A DNA stretch of 5,233 bases from JAIPFM01 sp964494325 (GTDB taxonomy: Bacteria > Planctomycetota > Phycisphaerae > Sedimentisphaerales > Anaerobacaceae), in the NCBI GenBank assembly GCA_964494325.1, contig CAZBTJ010000243.1, positions 1 to 5,233 on the forward strand, written 5' to 3'. This document shows, piece after piece, positions 1 through 5,233 of the stretch. The position numbers and the translations under genes are program-made. The notes beneath the pieces were generated by a model, which worked only from the letters and a program-made list of their open reading frames with translations, searched no databases and had not been told where the DNA came from. Position 1 is the first letter of the stretch. Each line of letters starts with the position of its first letter.

Positions 1-157
1 AGATAGGATAGCACCTGGGGAAATTTATTTCATACAGGCTTGCCGGAAAGACACGTGCGACGGAACATATTAACGCAAAGGAATGATTAAACGATATGAA
101 AAGAAAGGTAATGATGGCAATCAGTAACAAATTTGCGTCAATTCCCGAAGGAAGCAT
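1..157 (-). CDS. possible 5' end of a small hydrophobic protein, cut by the window edge
   Basis: A minus-strand frame starts at an ATG (155-157) and stays open for 52 codons to position 1. It begins MLPSGIDANLLLIAIITF and contains one hydrophobic stretch at about residues 9-24, which could be a membrane segment or signal anchor. The frame is also open further upstream, to a TAG near position 225, and a GTG near 185-187 is an alternative start. In favour: it lies downstream of the terminator and of a plausible outward promoter (258-286). Against: the only purine-rich stretch, GTGAG, directly abuts the ATG and leaves no proper Shine-Dalgarno spacing. I recognise no family. It may be a chance open frame in AT-rich DNA. 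Confidence 0.2.
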   Translation of the reverse strand, partial: MLPSGIDANLLLIAIITFLFISFNHSFALICSVARVFPASLYEINFPRCYPI

Positions 158-224
158 CTCACATAAACAATTTTTTAACTTAACAGGCACAGGGGCAAAT
201 AATAAAGAAAGCTCAAATAACTAA
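96..224 (+). CDS. possible 42-aa small ORF, unrecognised
   Basis: This plus-strand ORF runs from ATG (96-98) to TAA (222-224). It begins MKRKVMMAISNKFASIPEG and ends in an Asn/Ser-rich tail. An internal ATG at 114 is preceded by GAAAGG with a 5-nt gap, giving a better-placed ribosome binding site and a 36-aa product. There is no membrane segment, recognisable motif or visible promoter. It overlaps the possible minus-strand frame at 1-157. It may be a chance frame; it is recorded because the region has no other gene. Confidence 0.15.
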   Translation: MKRKVMMAISNKFASIPEGSISHKQFFNLTGTGANNKESSNN

Positions 225-257
225 GTAAGATATAAAAGCCAATTAAGTCTACACAAT

Positions 258-286
258 AGCCTACGCTTTTAAGTTTGATTTGTCAA
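258..286 (-). promoter_or_regulatory. putative outward sigma70-type promoter downstream of the terminator
   Basis: On the minus strand a perfect -35 box TTGACA (281-286) is followed by a 17-nt spacer and TAGGCT (258-263). TAGGCT keeps the three most conserved -10 positions (TAnnnT) but not the middle ones. It starts 12 bp past the T-tract of the operon terminator and points left, as expected for a new transcription unit. The weak -10 and the AT-rich context limit confidence. Confidence 0.35.
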
Positions 287-297
287 GAAGATGGGAC

Positions 298-325
298 AAA
301 AAAAGGCGGCTGAATTTCAGCCGCC
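298..325 (-). terminator. Rho-independent terminator of the ABC operon
   Basis: Read on the minus strand, GGCGGCTG, a 5-nt AAATT loop and CAGCCGCC form a GC-rich perfect 8-bp stem (305-325). Seven consecutive T residues follow directly (298-304). The stop codon of the DUF4340 gene is 38 nt upstream, so this closes the four-gene operon. On the plus strand the stem is followed by CTTTCTAATC rather than a T-run, so termination should act mainly leftward. Confidence 0.92.
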
Positions 326-333
326 CTTTCTAA

Positions 334-353
334 TCTAAAATCTAAAATCAAAA
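334..353. repeat. short heptanucleotide direct repeat
   Basis: Two exact tandem copies of TCTAAAA (334-340 and 341-347) are followed by a degenerate third copy, TCAAAA. The repeat lies between the DUF4340 stop codon and the terminator. It is too short to be a satellite, may have arisen by slippage in AT-rich DNA, and has no assigned role. Confidence 0.5.
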
Positions 354-363
354 TTTTAAGATT

Positions 364-1485
364 CTACTTGGGCAACACTGGACCCAATGCTGGGGTATTT
401 ACTTCTGGCGTAAGTGCGATATCTGCCCCTGGTACATCTTCCACGGGCACGTCTTCCAGGAGGTCGTCTGAAGTTTTGAGCAGGGTGTCTGCTTTCCACT
501 TGGGAATCTTGTAGGCCCAGCCTTTGGTCTTGAGGTTGAATTTTTGGACCTGTTCCTGAGCCAGAAGCACGGCTTCTTTTTTCTTGAGCTCTTCTGGCGA
601 GTCCTTTTGACTGGTGTTGAGCTGGATGCTCTTTTCCCCGAGATAGTCTCCTTGGCAGGTTACGTACACGTCTTCATCCTTCTTGCCGATTTTAAACTCA
701 AACACGGCTTTCGAGTTCAGTTTGCAGACAAGGCTGCTGTCAAAGGTAATACCCTCTGGGGCCTGTTGCACAACGTCGTCAAAACGAAGACTGCTCAGTG
801 CGCCAAACAGGCTGGTGGCGTCGGTCGTTTTAAGTTGCTTGCCATCGGGGAGGTTGACGTATTTGTATTGTTTGTCACCTTCTTGATTGACCAGTTCACA
901 CCTGCCTTTGGGATGGGTCAGGGAGATGGATTGAATGTCCTCTTCTTCGATAGACAGTAACGTTTGGTCCAAATAATCAGTGGCACTGGTCTTGAAGTAG
1001 GGGATATCGGTGGCCAGATACACGTCGTCTTTGTCGATTTGCCGGACATATTGTCCTTGGCCGCCTTCACGTGTTTTTCCAATGATGAGGCCTGTGATGG
1101 CCTTGTCTTCCGGATCCAGGAATCGAATGACGTGTTGTGCCAGTTCTTCTGTCACTTCCAGGTCCACGTGGTTTTTGTCGCTCTTGGAAATCAGTTCTGA
1201 GGGTTTGAGGTCCAGGCATTGGGTGAGCAGGTCATTGATTTGCTGGGTTGCGGCTGGGTAGCTTTCCTTGTTGGTGACGACAAATTGAGCTTCCTTGCGT
1301 GTGAGACGCACGGTGTCTTCGCCCACACCGATTTCTACGGTATAGATGTCTGCGGGGTCCAGGCCTTGCAGTATAAAGGGCGGCAAGGTGGAGGGTGTCC
1401 CTTTGGACTGATGAGACAGTGTGACGGCCCAAAATACCATGGCCACAGCCACCACTGCAAGTATGGCAAGATTCTTGTTACTCAT
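364..1485 (-). CDS. DUF4340 domain-containing, membrane-anchored protein of the ABC operon
   Basis: This 373-aa protein is the fourth and last gene of the operon. Residues 7-23 form one hydrophobic helix preceded by a short Lys-containing N-terminus, and there is no lipobox, so it should be anchored in the membrane with the rest outside the cytoplasm. From about residue 38 the sequence has the beta-rich, two-repeat style of DUF4340 proteins: a first half to about 172 (with IIGKTREGGQGQYVRQ and DVYLATD) and a second half at about 180-340 ending in GWAYKIPKWKADTLLK. The tail (340-373) is acidic and proline-rich, with a small EDVPVEDVPG duplication. The start is set by AAGGAG (1495-1500), 9 nt before the ATG. 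DUF4340 proteins commonly sit beside GldG-type genes; their biochemical role is unknown. A structural partner of the GldG protein is inferred. The family call rests on recalled motifs and context, not a profile search. Confidence 0.87.
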   Translation of the reverse strand: MSNKNLAILAVVAVAMVFWAVTLSHQSKGTPSTLPPFILQGLDPADIYTVEIGVGEDTVRLTRKEAQFVVTNKESYPAATQQINDLLTQCLDLKPSELISKSDKNHVDLEVTEELAQHVIRFLDPEDKAITGLIIGKTREGGQGQYVRQIDKDDVYLATDIPYFKTSATDYLDQTLLSIEEEDIQSISLTHPKGRCELVNQEGDKQYKYVNLPDGKQLKTTDATSLFGALSSLRFDDVVQQAPEGITFDSSLVCKLNSKAVFEFKIGKKDEDVYVTCQGDYLGEKSIQLNTSQKDSPEELKKKEAVLLAQEQVQKFNLKTKGWAYKIPKWKADTLLKTSDDLLEDVPVEDVPGADIALTPEVNTPALGPVLPK

Positions 1486-1505
1486 CTAAAAGATCTCCTT
1501 GTATG

Positions 1506-1531
1506 AAAATGACTCGTGATTCGAGTACTTT
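1506..1531 (-). promoter_or_regulatory. hairpin in the gldG/DUF4340 spacer
   Basis: On the minus strand ACTCG-AATCA-CGAGT is a perfect 5-bp stem with a 5-nt loop (1512-1526). The flanks extend it: AAAGT pairs with ATTTT if one C is bulged and one G-T wobble is allowed, making about 10 bp. It fills the middle of the 61-bp spacer, just before the AAGGAG of the DUF4340 gene. A partial terminator, RNA-processing site or 3' stabiliser is possible. The T-run is part of the stem, so strong termination is unlikely. Confidence 0.4.
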
Positions 1532-1546
1532 AGTATCCTTGATTTG

Positions 1547-3505
1547 TTATGCTTTGGCTGTCTGGTATTGGCGGTTTCGTGCGTTACGTCGAATACCAAT
1601 GACGACCGCCAGGCACAGGATCACTGCGGGTGTTGCAAGCATGTTCCACTGACGCATTCGGTTGCCCAGGGCTTCAATGCGTTCGCGGCGTTTGAGTTTG
1701 ACGTCATTGAGATTGCGTTTGGCCTCCAGTATCTTGGCCTCCAGCTTACGTCTCTGTGTCAGAATATCACTGCCGATCACGGTTTCCTGACCTTTTTGGG
1801 CTTGAGAAACCAGCTTTTGCAGGTCCTGGTTGTACTGACTGATCACGGCGTCGAGGACTTCCACTTCACCCTTAGTTTCTTTTTCGGCTTCTTTTTCGAT
1901 TGTGTCTACCAGTTCAAACGGGTGCGTGTAATTGCCTCTGGAACGGATGGAGATCAATTCGTTGGAACCAAACAGGCCTTCGATGGCATTGAGAACCAGG
2001 GCACTGTTGTCACCTACGGGCGACATGGACCCAAAGAAGGTCTTCTGGTAGGCCATTGTATCGCTGATAAAGTCCACGTCACTGATCACCACGACCGCAC
2101 AATCTTCAGCGGCTTGTGTGACCCCTGTGACCTGTTCAGTATTGGTGATGGTCTCATTGGGATCATTGGGGTCCGGCAAGGAGGTCGTGATGGTAATGCC
2201 ATCGGGGAATGCCGTGGTGAATCGCCCCGAAACCATGTAGGCCAGATTCACTGGCTTTGTACCAGGCATAAACTTCATGCGGATACGCTCAGGACTCAGC
2301 ATAGCCAGTTCATAGGAATTGGACACGTTCCATGTGTTACCCTTGTCTGTGGTTTTCAGCAGGGGTGTGTGGGTGAGATTGGGACTGTTGGTATCCAGCA
2401 CGGTGAGCTTGCCCGCAAAGGGCATGCGTATTAAATTGAGTTCTGACGTAATGGCGCTGTCTTCATTGAAGCAGCCCTGCTTCTTGTCAAGACCCAAAAA
2501 GGCGATCATATCCTCTGGACGTCCCCCTGCGTTTGTCCGTATGGCCAGGTTTTCGTCGCCGGCAAAGGTGTTTTCAGGCATGTCCAGACCCCAGGCCTTG
2601 AGCAGGGTGGGCAGGTTGGAGTTTTGCACAGGCGGTGCCTGCATCTGCTGCATCGGATTGGGTTGTGCCGGACGATCTGTATACGCATAGGGGTCGATAC
2701 ACACAATGGCACGTCCACCCTTGAGTACGTATTGATCGATGGCGAACTGCGTCTTTTCCGGGAGGTTCTTGGGGTGGATCACAAACAGCAGGTCCACATC
2801 ATTGATGTCATTGACATCTGTGCCCACGGTCTTGACCTCATACTGTTGCCTGAGGTGTGACACCACGGTCCAGGGCTCTTTGACTTTCTGTCCCTGATAC
2901 CGCATCATCTGACGCATGTAGTCACTGACATCGTCACCCATGACCTCCACAGAACTCATCACACCAATCACTTTTTTCTGTCGGGTAATGGCTGTATCAA
3001 TCAAGTAGCTGATATCATACTCGACAAATCTCTGACGTTCCGGTGAGAAGAAGGGGATGGATTTTTCTGCCCCAAATTCTGTCTGAATGACCATGCCAAA
3101 GAAAAAACCTTCTTCTTCGGTGATGTTGAACCGCTTGAGTCCATACCGCACAGCGTCTTCTTCATCCTTGGAATAGGGACGCGGATCAATGACTTCCAGT
3201 TTGACCATGCCATTGGACTGATTTTCGTATTCTTCGAGCAGGGCCAGGACGTATTCATAGTAGTTGCTGAAAAAGCGGATCTGATCTTGGGCCTTGAGTG
3301 AGGCCGTCTTGGCAAAGTACAGCTTGGCTGTAATGGGTTGGCTAAGCTTCTTGATGATGGCTTTGGACCCGTCAGTCAGCGAGTAGAGTTTCTTTTCTGT
3401 GACATCAAATTTGATGCGTTTCCCCACATTCTGGCAAACATTGATCCCAGCAAAGGCAATCACGAGGGTGAGTAGTATTCCAAGTGTAGTACGTAGTGTA
3501 TTCAT
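1547..3505 (-). CDS. gldG: GldG-type ABC transporter auxiliary (substrate-binding-like) protein
   Basis: This 652-aa protein is the extracytoplasmic component that accompanies GldA/GldF-type ABC-2 transporters. It has a membrane helix at residues 7-26, a large extracytoplasmic region and a second helix at about 622-638 before a basic tail (RRNARNR). The N-terminal region (30-175) has KLYSLTDGSKAIIKKLSQPI and ends in VEYDISYLIDTAITRQKK. The middle (176-310) has a DVDLLFVIHP strand, the AIVCIDPYA turn and NLPTLLKAWGLDMP, typical of the ABC_transp_aux family. VVVISDVDFISD (471-482) and a following GSNELISIRSRGNY segment are also usual. Residues 278-294 form a Pro/Gln/Met-rich linker, and 533-617 are highly charged and probably coiled coil. 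The start overlaps the permease stop (TAATG), with AAGGAAGG at 3513-3520 as ribosome binding site, which suggests translational coupling. The symbol marks family membership; it does not imply gliding. Confidence 0.9.
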   Translation of the reverse strand: MNTLRTTLGILLTLVIAFAGINVCQNVGKRIKFDVTEKKLYSLTDGSKAIIKKLSQPITAKLYFAKTASLKAQDQIRFFSNYYEYVLALLEEYENQSNGMVKLEVIDPRPYSKDEEDAVRYGLKRFNITEEEGFFFGMVIQTEFGAEKSIPFFSPERQRFVEYDISYLIDTAITRQKKVIGVMSSVEVMGDDVSDYMRQMMRYQGQKVKEPWTVVSHLRQQYEVKTVGTDVNDINDVDLLFVIHPKNLPEKTQFAIDQYVLKGGRAIVCIDPYAYTDRPAQPNPMQQMQAPPVQNSNLPTLLKAWGLDMPENTFAGDENLAIRTNAGGRPEDMIAFLGLDKKQGCFNEDSAITSELNLIRMPFAGKLTVLDTNSPNLTHTPLLKTTDKGNTWNVSNSYELAMLSPERIRMKFMPGTKPVNLAYMVSGRFTTAFPDGITITTSLPDPNDPNETITNTEQVTGVTQAAEDCAVVVISDVDFISDTMAYQKTFFGSMSPVGDNSALVLNAIEGLFGSNELISIRSRGNYTHPFELVDTIEKEAEKETKGEVEVLDAVISQYNQDLQKLVSQAQKGQETVIGSDILTQRRKLEAKILEAKRNLNDVKLKRRERIEALGNRMRQWNMLATPAVILCLAVVIGIRRNARNRQYQTAKA

Positions 3506-3507
3506 TA
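3503..3507 (-). other. TAATG stop-start overlap joining permease and gldG
   Basis: On the minus strand the TAA of the permease (3505-3507) and the ATG of gldG (3503-3505) share one base. The gldG ribosome binding site AAGGAAGG (3513-3520) lies inside the last permease codons, 7 nt before the ATG. This arrangement usually gives translational coupling and matched amounts of two proteins that form one complex. Confidence 0.9.
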
Positions 3508-4236
3508 GTTGGCCTTCCTTTCATCCAGAACTACGGTACAGGCTGTGATCCAACCAACAATCAGAATCACAAAGTACGAGAAATCGCCGAAGGTCAGGAT
3601 ACCACGTTGCATGGATTCAAAGTGGATTTTGAGACTAAAGCCTTCGATGGCCTGAACCAGGCCCATGGGCAGGAAACTGGCCAGATAATTTAGGGTTGTG
3701 GGCATACCGGCATACACCAGGATGCCGCAGGCCACCACGCTCAACACAAAGCTGATGACTTGGTTTTTGCTGACGGCTGAAAAGAAGCAGCCAATTGCCA
3801 GAAAGGCACCTGCCATGAGCCAGCTGCCAATGTAGCCAGACAAAATCACGCCATTGTCCGGATTACCCAGTACATTGACGGTTATAACCATGGGGAAGGT
3901 TAACCCCAGGGCGATGGTCAGAAAGACCCAGGCGGCCAGGAACTTGCCCCACACAGCCTGCTTGATGGTGATGGGCAGGGTCATGAGCAATTCAATGGAC
4001 CCGACCTTACGTTCTTCAGCCCACAGACGCATGGCCGTGGAGGGCACCATAAACACGAACAGCAGGGGCAGATTCATGAAGAACTTGGACAGGTCTGCCT
4101 GACGTGTTTCGTAGAATCCCTGCTTAAAGGTCAGGTATCCTGAGAAAAATAAGAAGATGACAAGGAACACATAGGCCACAGGCGTGGTGAAGTAACTCTT
4201 CAGTTCCCTTTTAAAGACGGCTAAAAAACTATTCAT
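3505..4236 (-). CDS. gldF: GldF-type ABC-2 transporter permease
   Basis: This 243-aa inner-membrane subunit forms the channel part of an ABC-2 exporter-like complex and probably dimerises. About six hydrophobic segments are visible: residues 20-38, 54-70, 98-122, 131-153, 157-175 and 217-236. The N-terminus FKRELKSYFTTPVAYVFLV and the cytoplasmic block PSTAMRLWAEERKVGSIELL, followed by MTLPIT and GKFLAAW, are hallmarks of the GldF branch of ABC-2 permeases. That block should be the coupling region that meets the ATPase. The length matches single-domain GldF proteins (about 240 aa), so it is not fused to GldG as in some genomes. The start is supported by AGGAG (4243-4247), 6 nt before the ATG. 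It lies 40 bp after the ATPase gene and overlaps gldG by 1 bp. The substrate cannot be read from the sequence. Confidence 0.93.
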   Translation of the reverse strand: MNSFLAVFKRELKSYFTTPVAYVFLVIFLFFSGYLTFKQGFYETRQADLSKFFMNLPLLFVFMVPSTAMRLWAEERKVGSIELLMTLPITIKQAVWGKFLAAWVFLTIALGLTFPMVITVNVLGNPDNGVILSGYIGSWLMAGAFLAIGCFFSAVSKNQVISFVLSVVACGILVYAGMPTTLNYLASFLPMGLVQAIEGFSLKIHFESMQRGILTFGDFSYFVILIVGWITACTVVLDERKAN

Positions 4237-4268
4237 TTCAAACTCCTATTGAAAACACAAGGGATCAA

Positions 4269-4293
4269 AACCGGGTCTAGGCTGTGACCGGTT
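4269..4293 (-). promoter_or_regulatory. terminator-like hairpin at the end of the ATPase gene
   Basis: On the minus strand AACCGGTC (4286-4293) pairs with GACCCGGTT (4269-4277) through 8 bp with one bulged C and an 8-nt loop. A short T-run follows (TTTT, two of them in the stem). It covers the last codons and stop of the ATPase gene and leaves the permease ribosome binding site free. It could attenuate transcription between the first and second cistrons or protect the upstream message. The T-tract is short, so any termination would be partial. Confidence 0.4.
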
Positions 4294-4999
4294 GTGTGGT
4301 AATCTTACGGAAGACCTCGTCTAGATTGCATTTATACTCATTTTTGAGTTTCTTGGGCGTTGAGTCAGTCAGAATCTTGCCCTTGGCAATGATGATCGAT
4401 CTGGTACAGACGGCATCCACCTCCTCGAGAATATGGGTCGAGATGATAATGCATTTGTCCTTGGCCATACGCGTGATGAGATTTCTCACCTCGTGTTTCT
4501 GGTTGGGGTCCAGGCCGTCAGTGGGTTCATCGAGGATCAGCACTCTCGGGTCGTGAAGCAGGGCTTGAGCCAGGCCGACGCGGCGTTTGAACCCCTTGGA
4601 CAGGGTCTCGATGGTCTGATGATAGACCGAGTCAATACTGCATTGTGGCACAATACGGTCCAGGGTTTTCTTACGGCTGCTGCCTTTGATTTGGCGTACA
4701 TCGCAGATGAAGTCCAGGAACGAGGCCACAGTCATCTCGCCATAGGCGGGAGCGCTTTCAGCCAGATAACCAATGGATTTACGTACGCCGACCGGATCTT
4801 TTAGAATGTCGTGGCCACACACAGAGGCTGTGCCGCTATCCGGACGGATAAAACACGCGAGTATTCGCATGGCCGTGGTTTTACCTGCGCCATTGGGACC
4901 GAGCAGGCCTAAAACTTGTCCTTTTTTGACGTTGAATGTAACGCCGTCCACCGCTGTGACCGGCCCGAAGCTTCGTCGCAGCTCTTTTACTTCAATCAT
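4277..4999 (-). CDS. GldA-type ABC transporter ATP-binding protein
   Basis: This 240-aa cytoplasmic ATPase powers the transporter and is the first gene of the operon. Counting from the ATG at 4997-4999, Walker A is GPNGAGKTT (34-42), the Q-loop region is IGYLAESAPAY (77-87), the signature is LSKGFKRRV (133-141), Walker B is VLILDEPT (153-160), the D-loop is GLDPNQ (162-167) and the H-loop is STHIL with His189. All catalytic elements are present, so it should be active. The usual Q-loop glutamine is Glu81 and the signature is LSKGF rather than LSGGQ; both changes are common in the GldA/multidrug-type branch. A longer frame begins at a TTG (5009-5011), but that codon overlaps the GGAG ribosome binding site. 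GGAG stands 6 nt before the ATG at 4999 and abuts the ATG at 5005. The resulting MIEVKELRRSFG is the normal start of such proteins. A specific gene symbol is not assigned because ATPases of this class are hard to tell apart. Confidence 0.95.
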   Translation of the reverse strand: MIEVKELRRSFGPVTAVDGVTFNVKKGQVLGLLGPNGAGKTTAMRILACFIRPDSGTASVCGHDILKDPVGVRKSIGYLAESAPAYGEMTVASFLDFICDVRQIKGSSRKKTLDRIVPQCSIDSVYHQTIETLSKGFKRRVGLAQALLHDPRVLILDEPTDGLDPNQKHEVRNLITRMAKDKCIIISTHILEEVDAVCTRSIIIAKGKILTDSTPKKLKNEYKCNLDEVFRKITTQPVTA

Positions 5000-5005
5000 A
5001 TGCAT

Positions 5006-5009
5006 CTCC
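5006..5009 (-). promoter_or_regulatory. ribosome binding site that decides the ATPase start
   Basis: GGAG on the minus strand lies 6 nt upstream of the ATG at 4997-4999. It abuts the ATG at 5003-5005 and overlaps the TTG at 5009-5011. Only the most downstream start has usable spacing, so the protein is 240 aa rather than 242 or 244. Confidence 0.8.
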
Positions 5010-5018
5010 AAACTACTT

Positions 5019-5027
5019 TGTGGATAA
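5019..5027 (-). promoter_or_regulatory. perfect DnaA-box 9-mer in the operon leader
   Basis: The minus strand reads TTATCCACA, identical to the strong DnaA-box consensus. It lies between the predicted transcription start and the ribosome binding site of the ATPase gene. I found no second box nearby, so an origin is unlikely. It may be a regulatory DnaA site or a chance match; the chance of one such 9-mer on either strand of a window this size is a few percent. Confidence 0.3.
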
Positions 5028-5040
5028 TGAGTTAATTACC

Positions 5041-5055
5041 TACAGAACCTCTGTA
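5041..5055. promoter_or_regulatory. perfect 6-bp inverted repeat at the start of the leader
   Basis: TACAGA-ACC-TCTGTA is a perfect 6-bp dyad with a 3-nt centre. It lies just downstream of the predicted transcription start (about 5058, minus strand). A further CTGTA occurs at 5066-5070, overlapping the -10 box. An operator for a repressor is a reasonable reading. As RNA the 3-nt loop would give only a weak hairpin. No regulator is recognised. Confidence 0.35.
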
Positions 5056-5064
5056 AAACACCTT

Positions 5065-5092
5065 ACTGTACTCAAAAAATCGATGGAGTCAA
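5065..5092 (-). promoter_or_regulatory. putative sigma70-type promoter of the ABC operon
   Basis: On the minus strand TTGACT (5087-5092; 5 of 6 matches to TTGACA) is followed by a 16-nt spacer and TACAGT (5065-5070; 4 of 6 matches to TATAAT, with the key TA and final T kept). The start would be near 5058, giving a leader of about 58 nt before the ATPase ATG. It is the best promoter-like pair in the upstream region and is correctly placed for the operon. Confidence 0.6.
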
Positions 5093-5122
5093 TACCCCAA
5101 GACCATGATTTTTGTTCGGAAG

Positions 5123-5139
5123 AAAATACCCGGTGTTTT
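5123..5139. promoter_or_regulatory. imperfect 17-bp palindrome upstream of the promoter
   Basis: AAAATACCCGGTGTTTT is a dyad centred on 5131: AAAA/TTTT and ACC/GGT pair, with one mismatch between them and a single central base. Its centre is about 73 bp upstream of the predicted transcription start, a distance compatible with an activator site. It does not end in a T-run suited to termination of an upstream gene. A chance palindrome cannot be excluded. Confidence 0.25.
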
Positions 5140-5172
5140 GTCACACAAGAAATTTAGGATTGATGCTTGCAC

Positions 5173-5233
5173 TTAATGGGCAGATACAAGGAAGAAACCG
5201 GAGGCCTGCTGTTGCAGGTCGAGGATTTCTGAC
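5173..5233 (-). CDS. possible C-terminal end of an upstream gene, cut by the window edge
   Basis: One minus-strand frame entering from the right edge reads SEILDLQQQASGFFLVSAH and stops at TAA (5173-5175). Its composition is protein-like and it would end about 80 bp before the operon's -35 box, a normal gene spacing. Only 19 codons are visible, and the two other minus-strand frames are also open for a similar length, so the frame is not certain. No family can be named. Confidence 0.25.
   Translation of the reverse strand, partial: SEILDLQQQASGFFLVSAH

Larger units (their letters stand above)
1..297. other. AT-rich intergenic stretch beyond the operon terminator
   Basis: This stretch holds no convincing complete gene. 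It is clearly richer in A and T than the operon. What can be made out is a possible outward promoter on the minus strand at 258-286, a minus-strand frame open to the left edge from an ATG at 155-157, and a 42-codon plus-strand frame at 96-224. The two small frames overlap on opposite strands, so at most one is likely to be real. No tRNA-like cloverleaf, CRISPR repeat, IS end or long inverted repeat is visible. Confidence 0.6.

Overview
The window holds one complete minus-strand operon of four genes, read from right to left. It runs ABC transporter ATPase (4277-4999), ABC-2 type permease of the GldF family (3505-4236), a GldG-type auxiliary protein (1547-3505) and a DUF4340 membrane-anchored protein (364-1485). 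A sigma70-like promoter lies upstream (5065-5092) and a strong intrinsic terminator closes the unit (298-325). Every large plus-strand open frame is an antisense shadow of these genes.

Layout from right to left. Positions 5012-5233 are AT-rich upstream DNA. They contain the putative promoter, an imperfect palindrome upstream of the -35 box, a short perfect inverted repeat at the start of the leader, a perfect 9-bp match to the DnaA-box consensus, and possibly the last codons of an upstream minus-strand gene cut by the window edge. The four genes follow. The spacers are 40 bp (ATPase/permease), a 1-bp TAATG overlap (permease/GldG) and 61 bp (GldG/DUF4340). The first and last of these junctions each carry a hairpin that could adjust the relative output of the cistrons. 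After the DUF4340 stop come a short heptanucleotide repeat, the terminator, and about 300 bp of AT-rich DNA. That last stretch has a plausible outward minus-strand promoter (258-286) and only weak small ORFs.

How the genes would work together: the ATPase and the single-domain permease should form the core of an ABC-2 exporter-like complex. The GldG-like protein (one N-terminal and one C-terminal membrane helix around a large extracytoplasmic region) and the DUF4340 protein (one N-terminal helix plus an extracytoplasmic domain) are likely extracytoplasmic partners. In Bacteroidota, GldA/F/G are required for gliding motility. The same cassette joined to DUF4340 is widespread in non-gliding phyla, where its substrate is not established. 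Nothing here shows gliding.

Organism: a bacterium with moderate GC in its genes, clear AAGGAG-type ribosome binding sites and AT-rich spacers. The ATPase-GldF-GldG-DUF4340 order and the sequence flavour resemble Planctomycetota (Phycisphaerae-like) or a related lineage. This is an impression from protein style and not a demonstrated assignment. I see no mobile elements, CRISPR arrays, tRNAs or rRNAs. The window is best read as an ordinary conserved operon of poorly understood function, with a few regulatory details worth checking.
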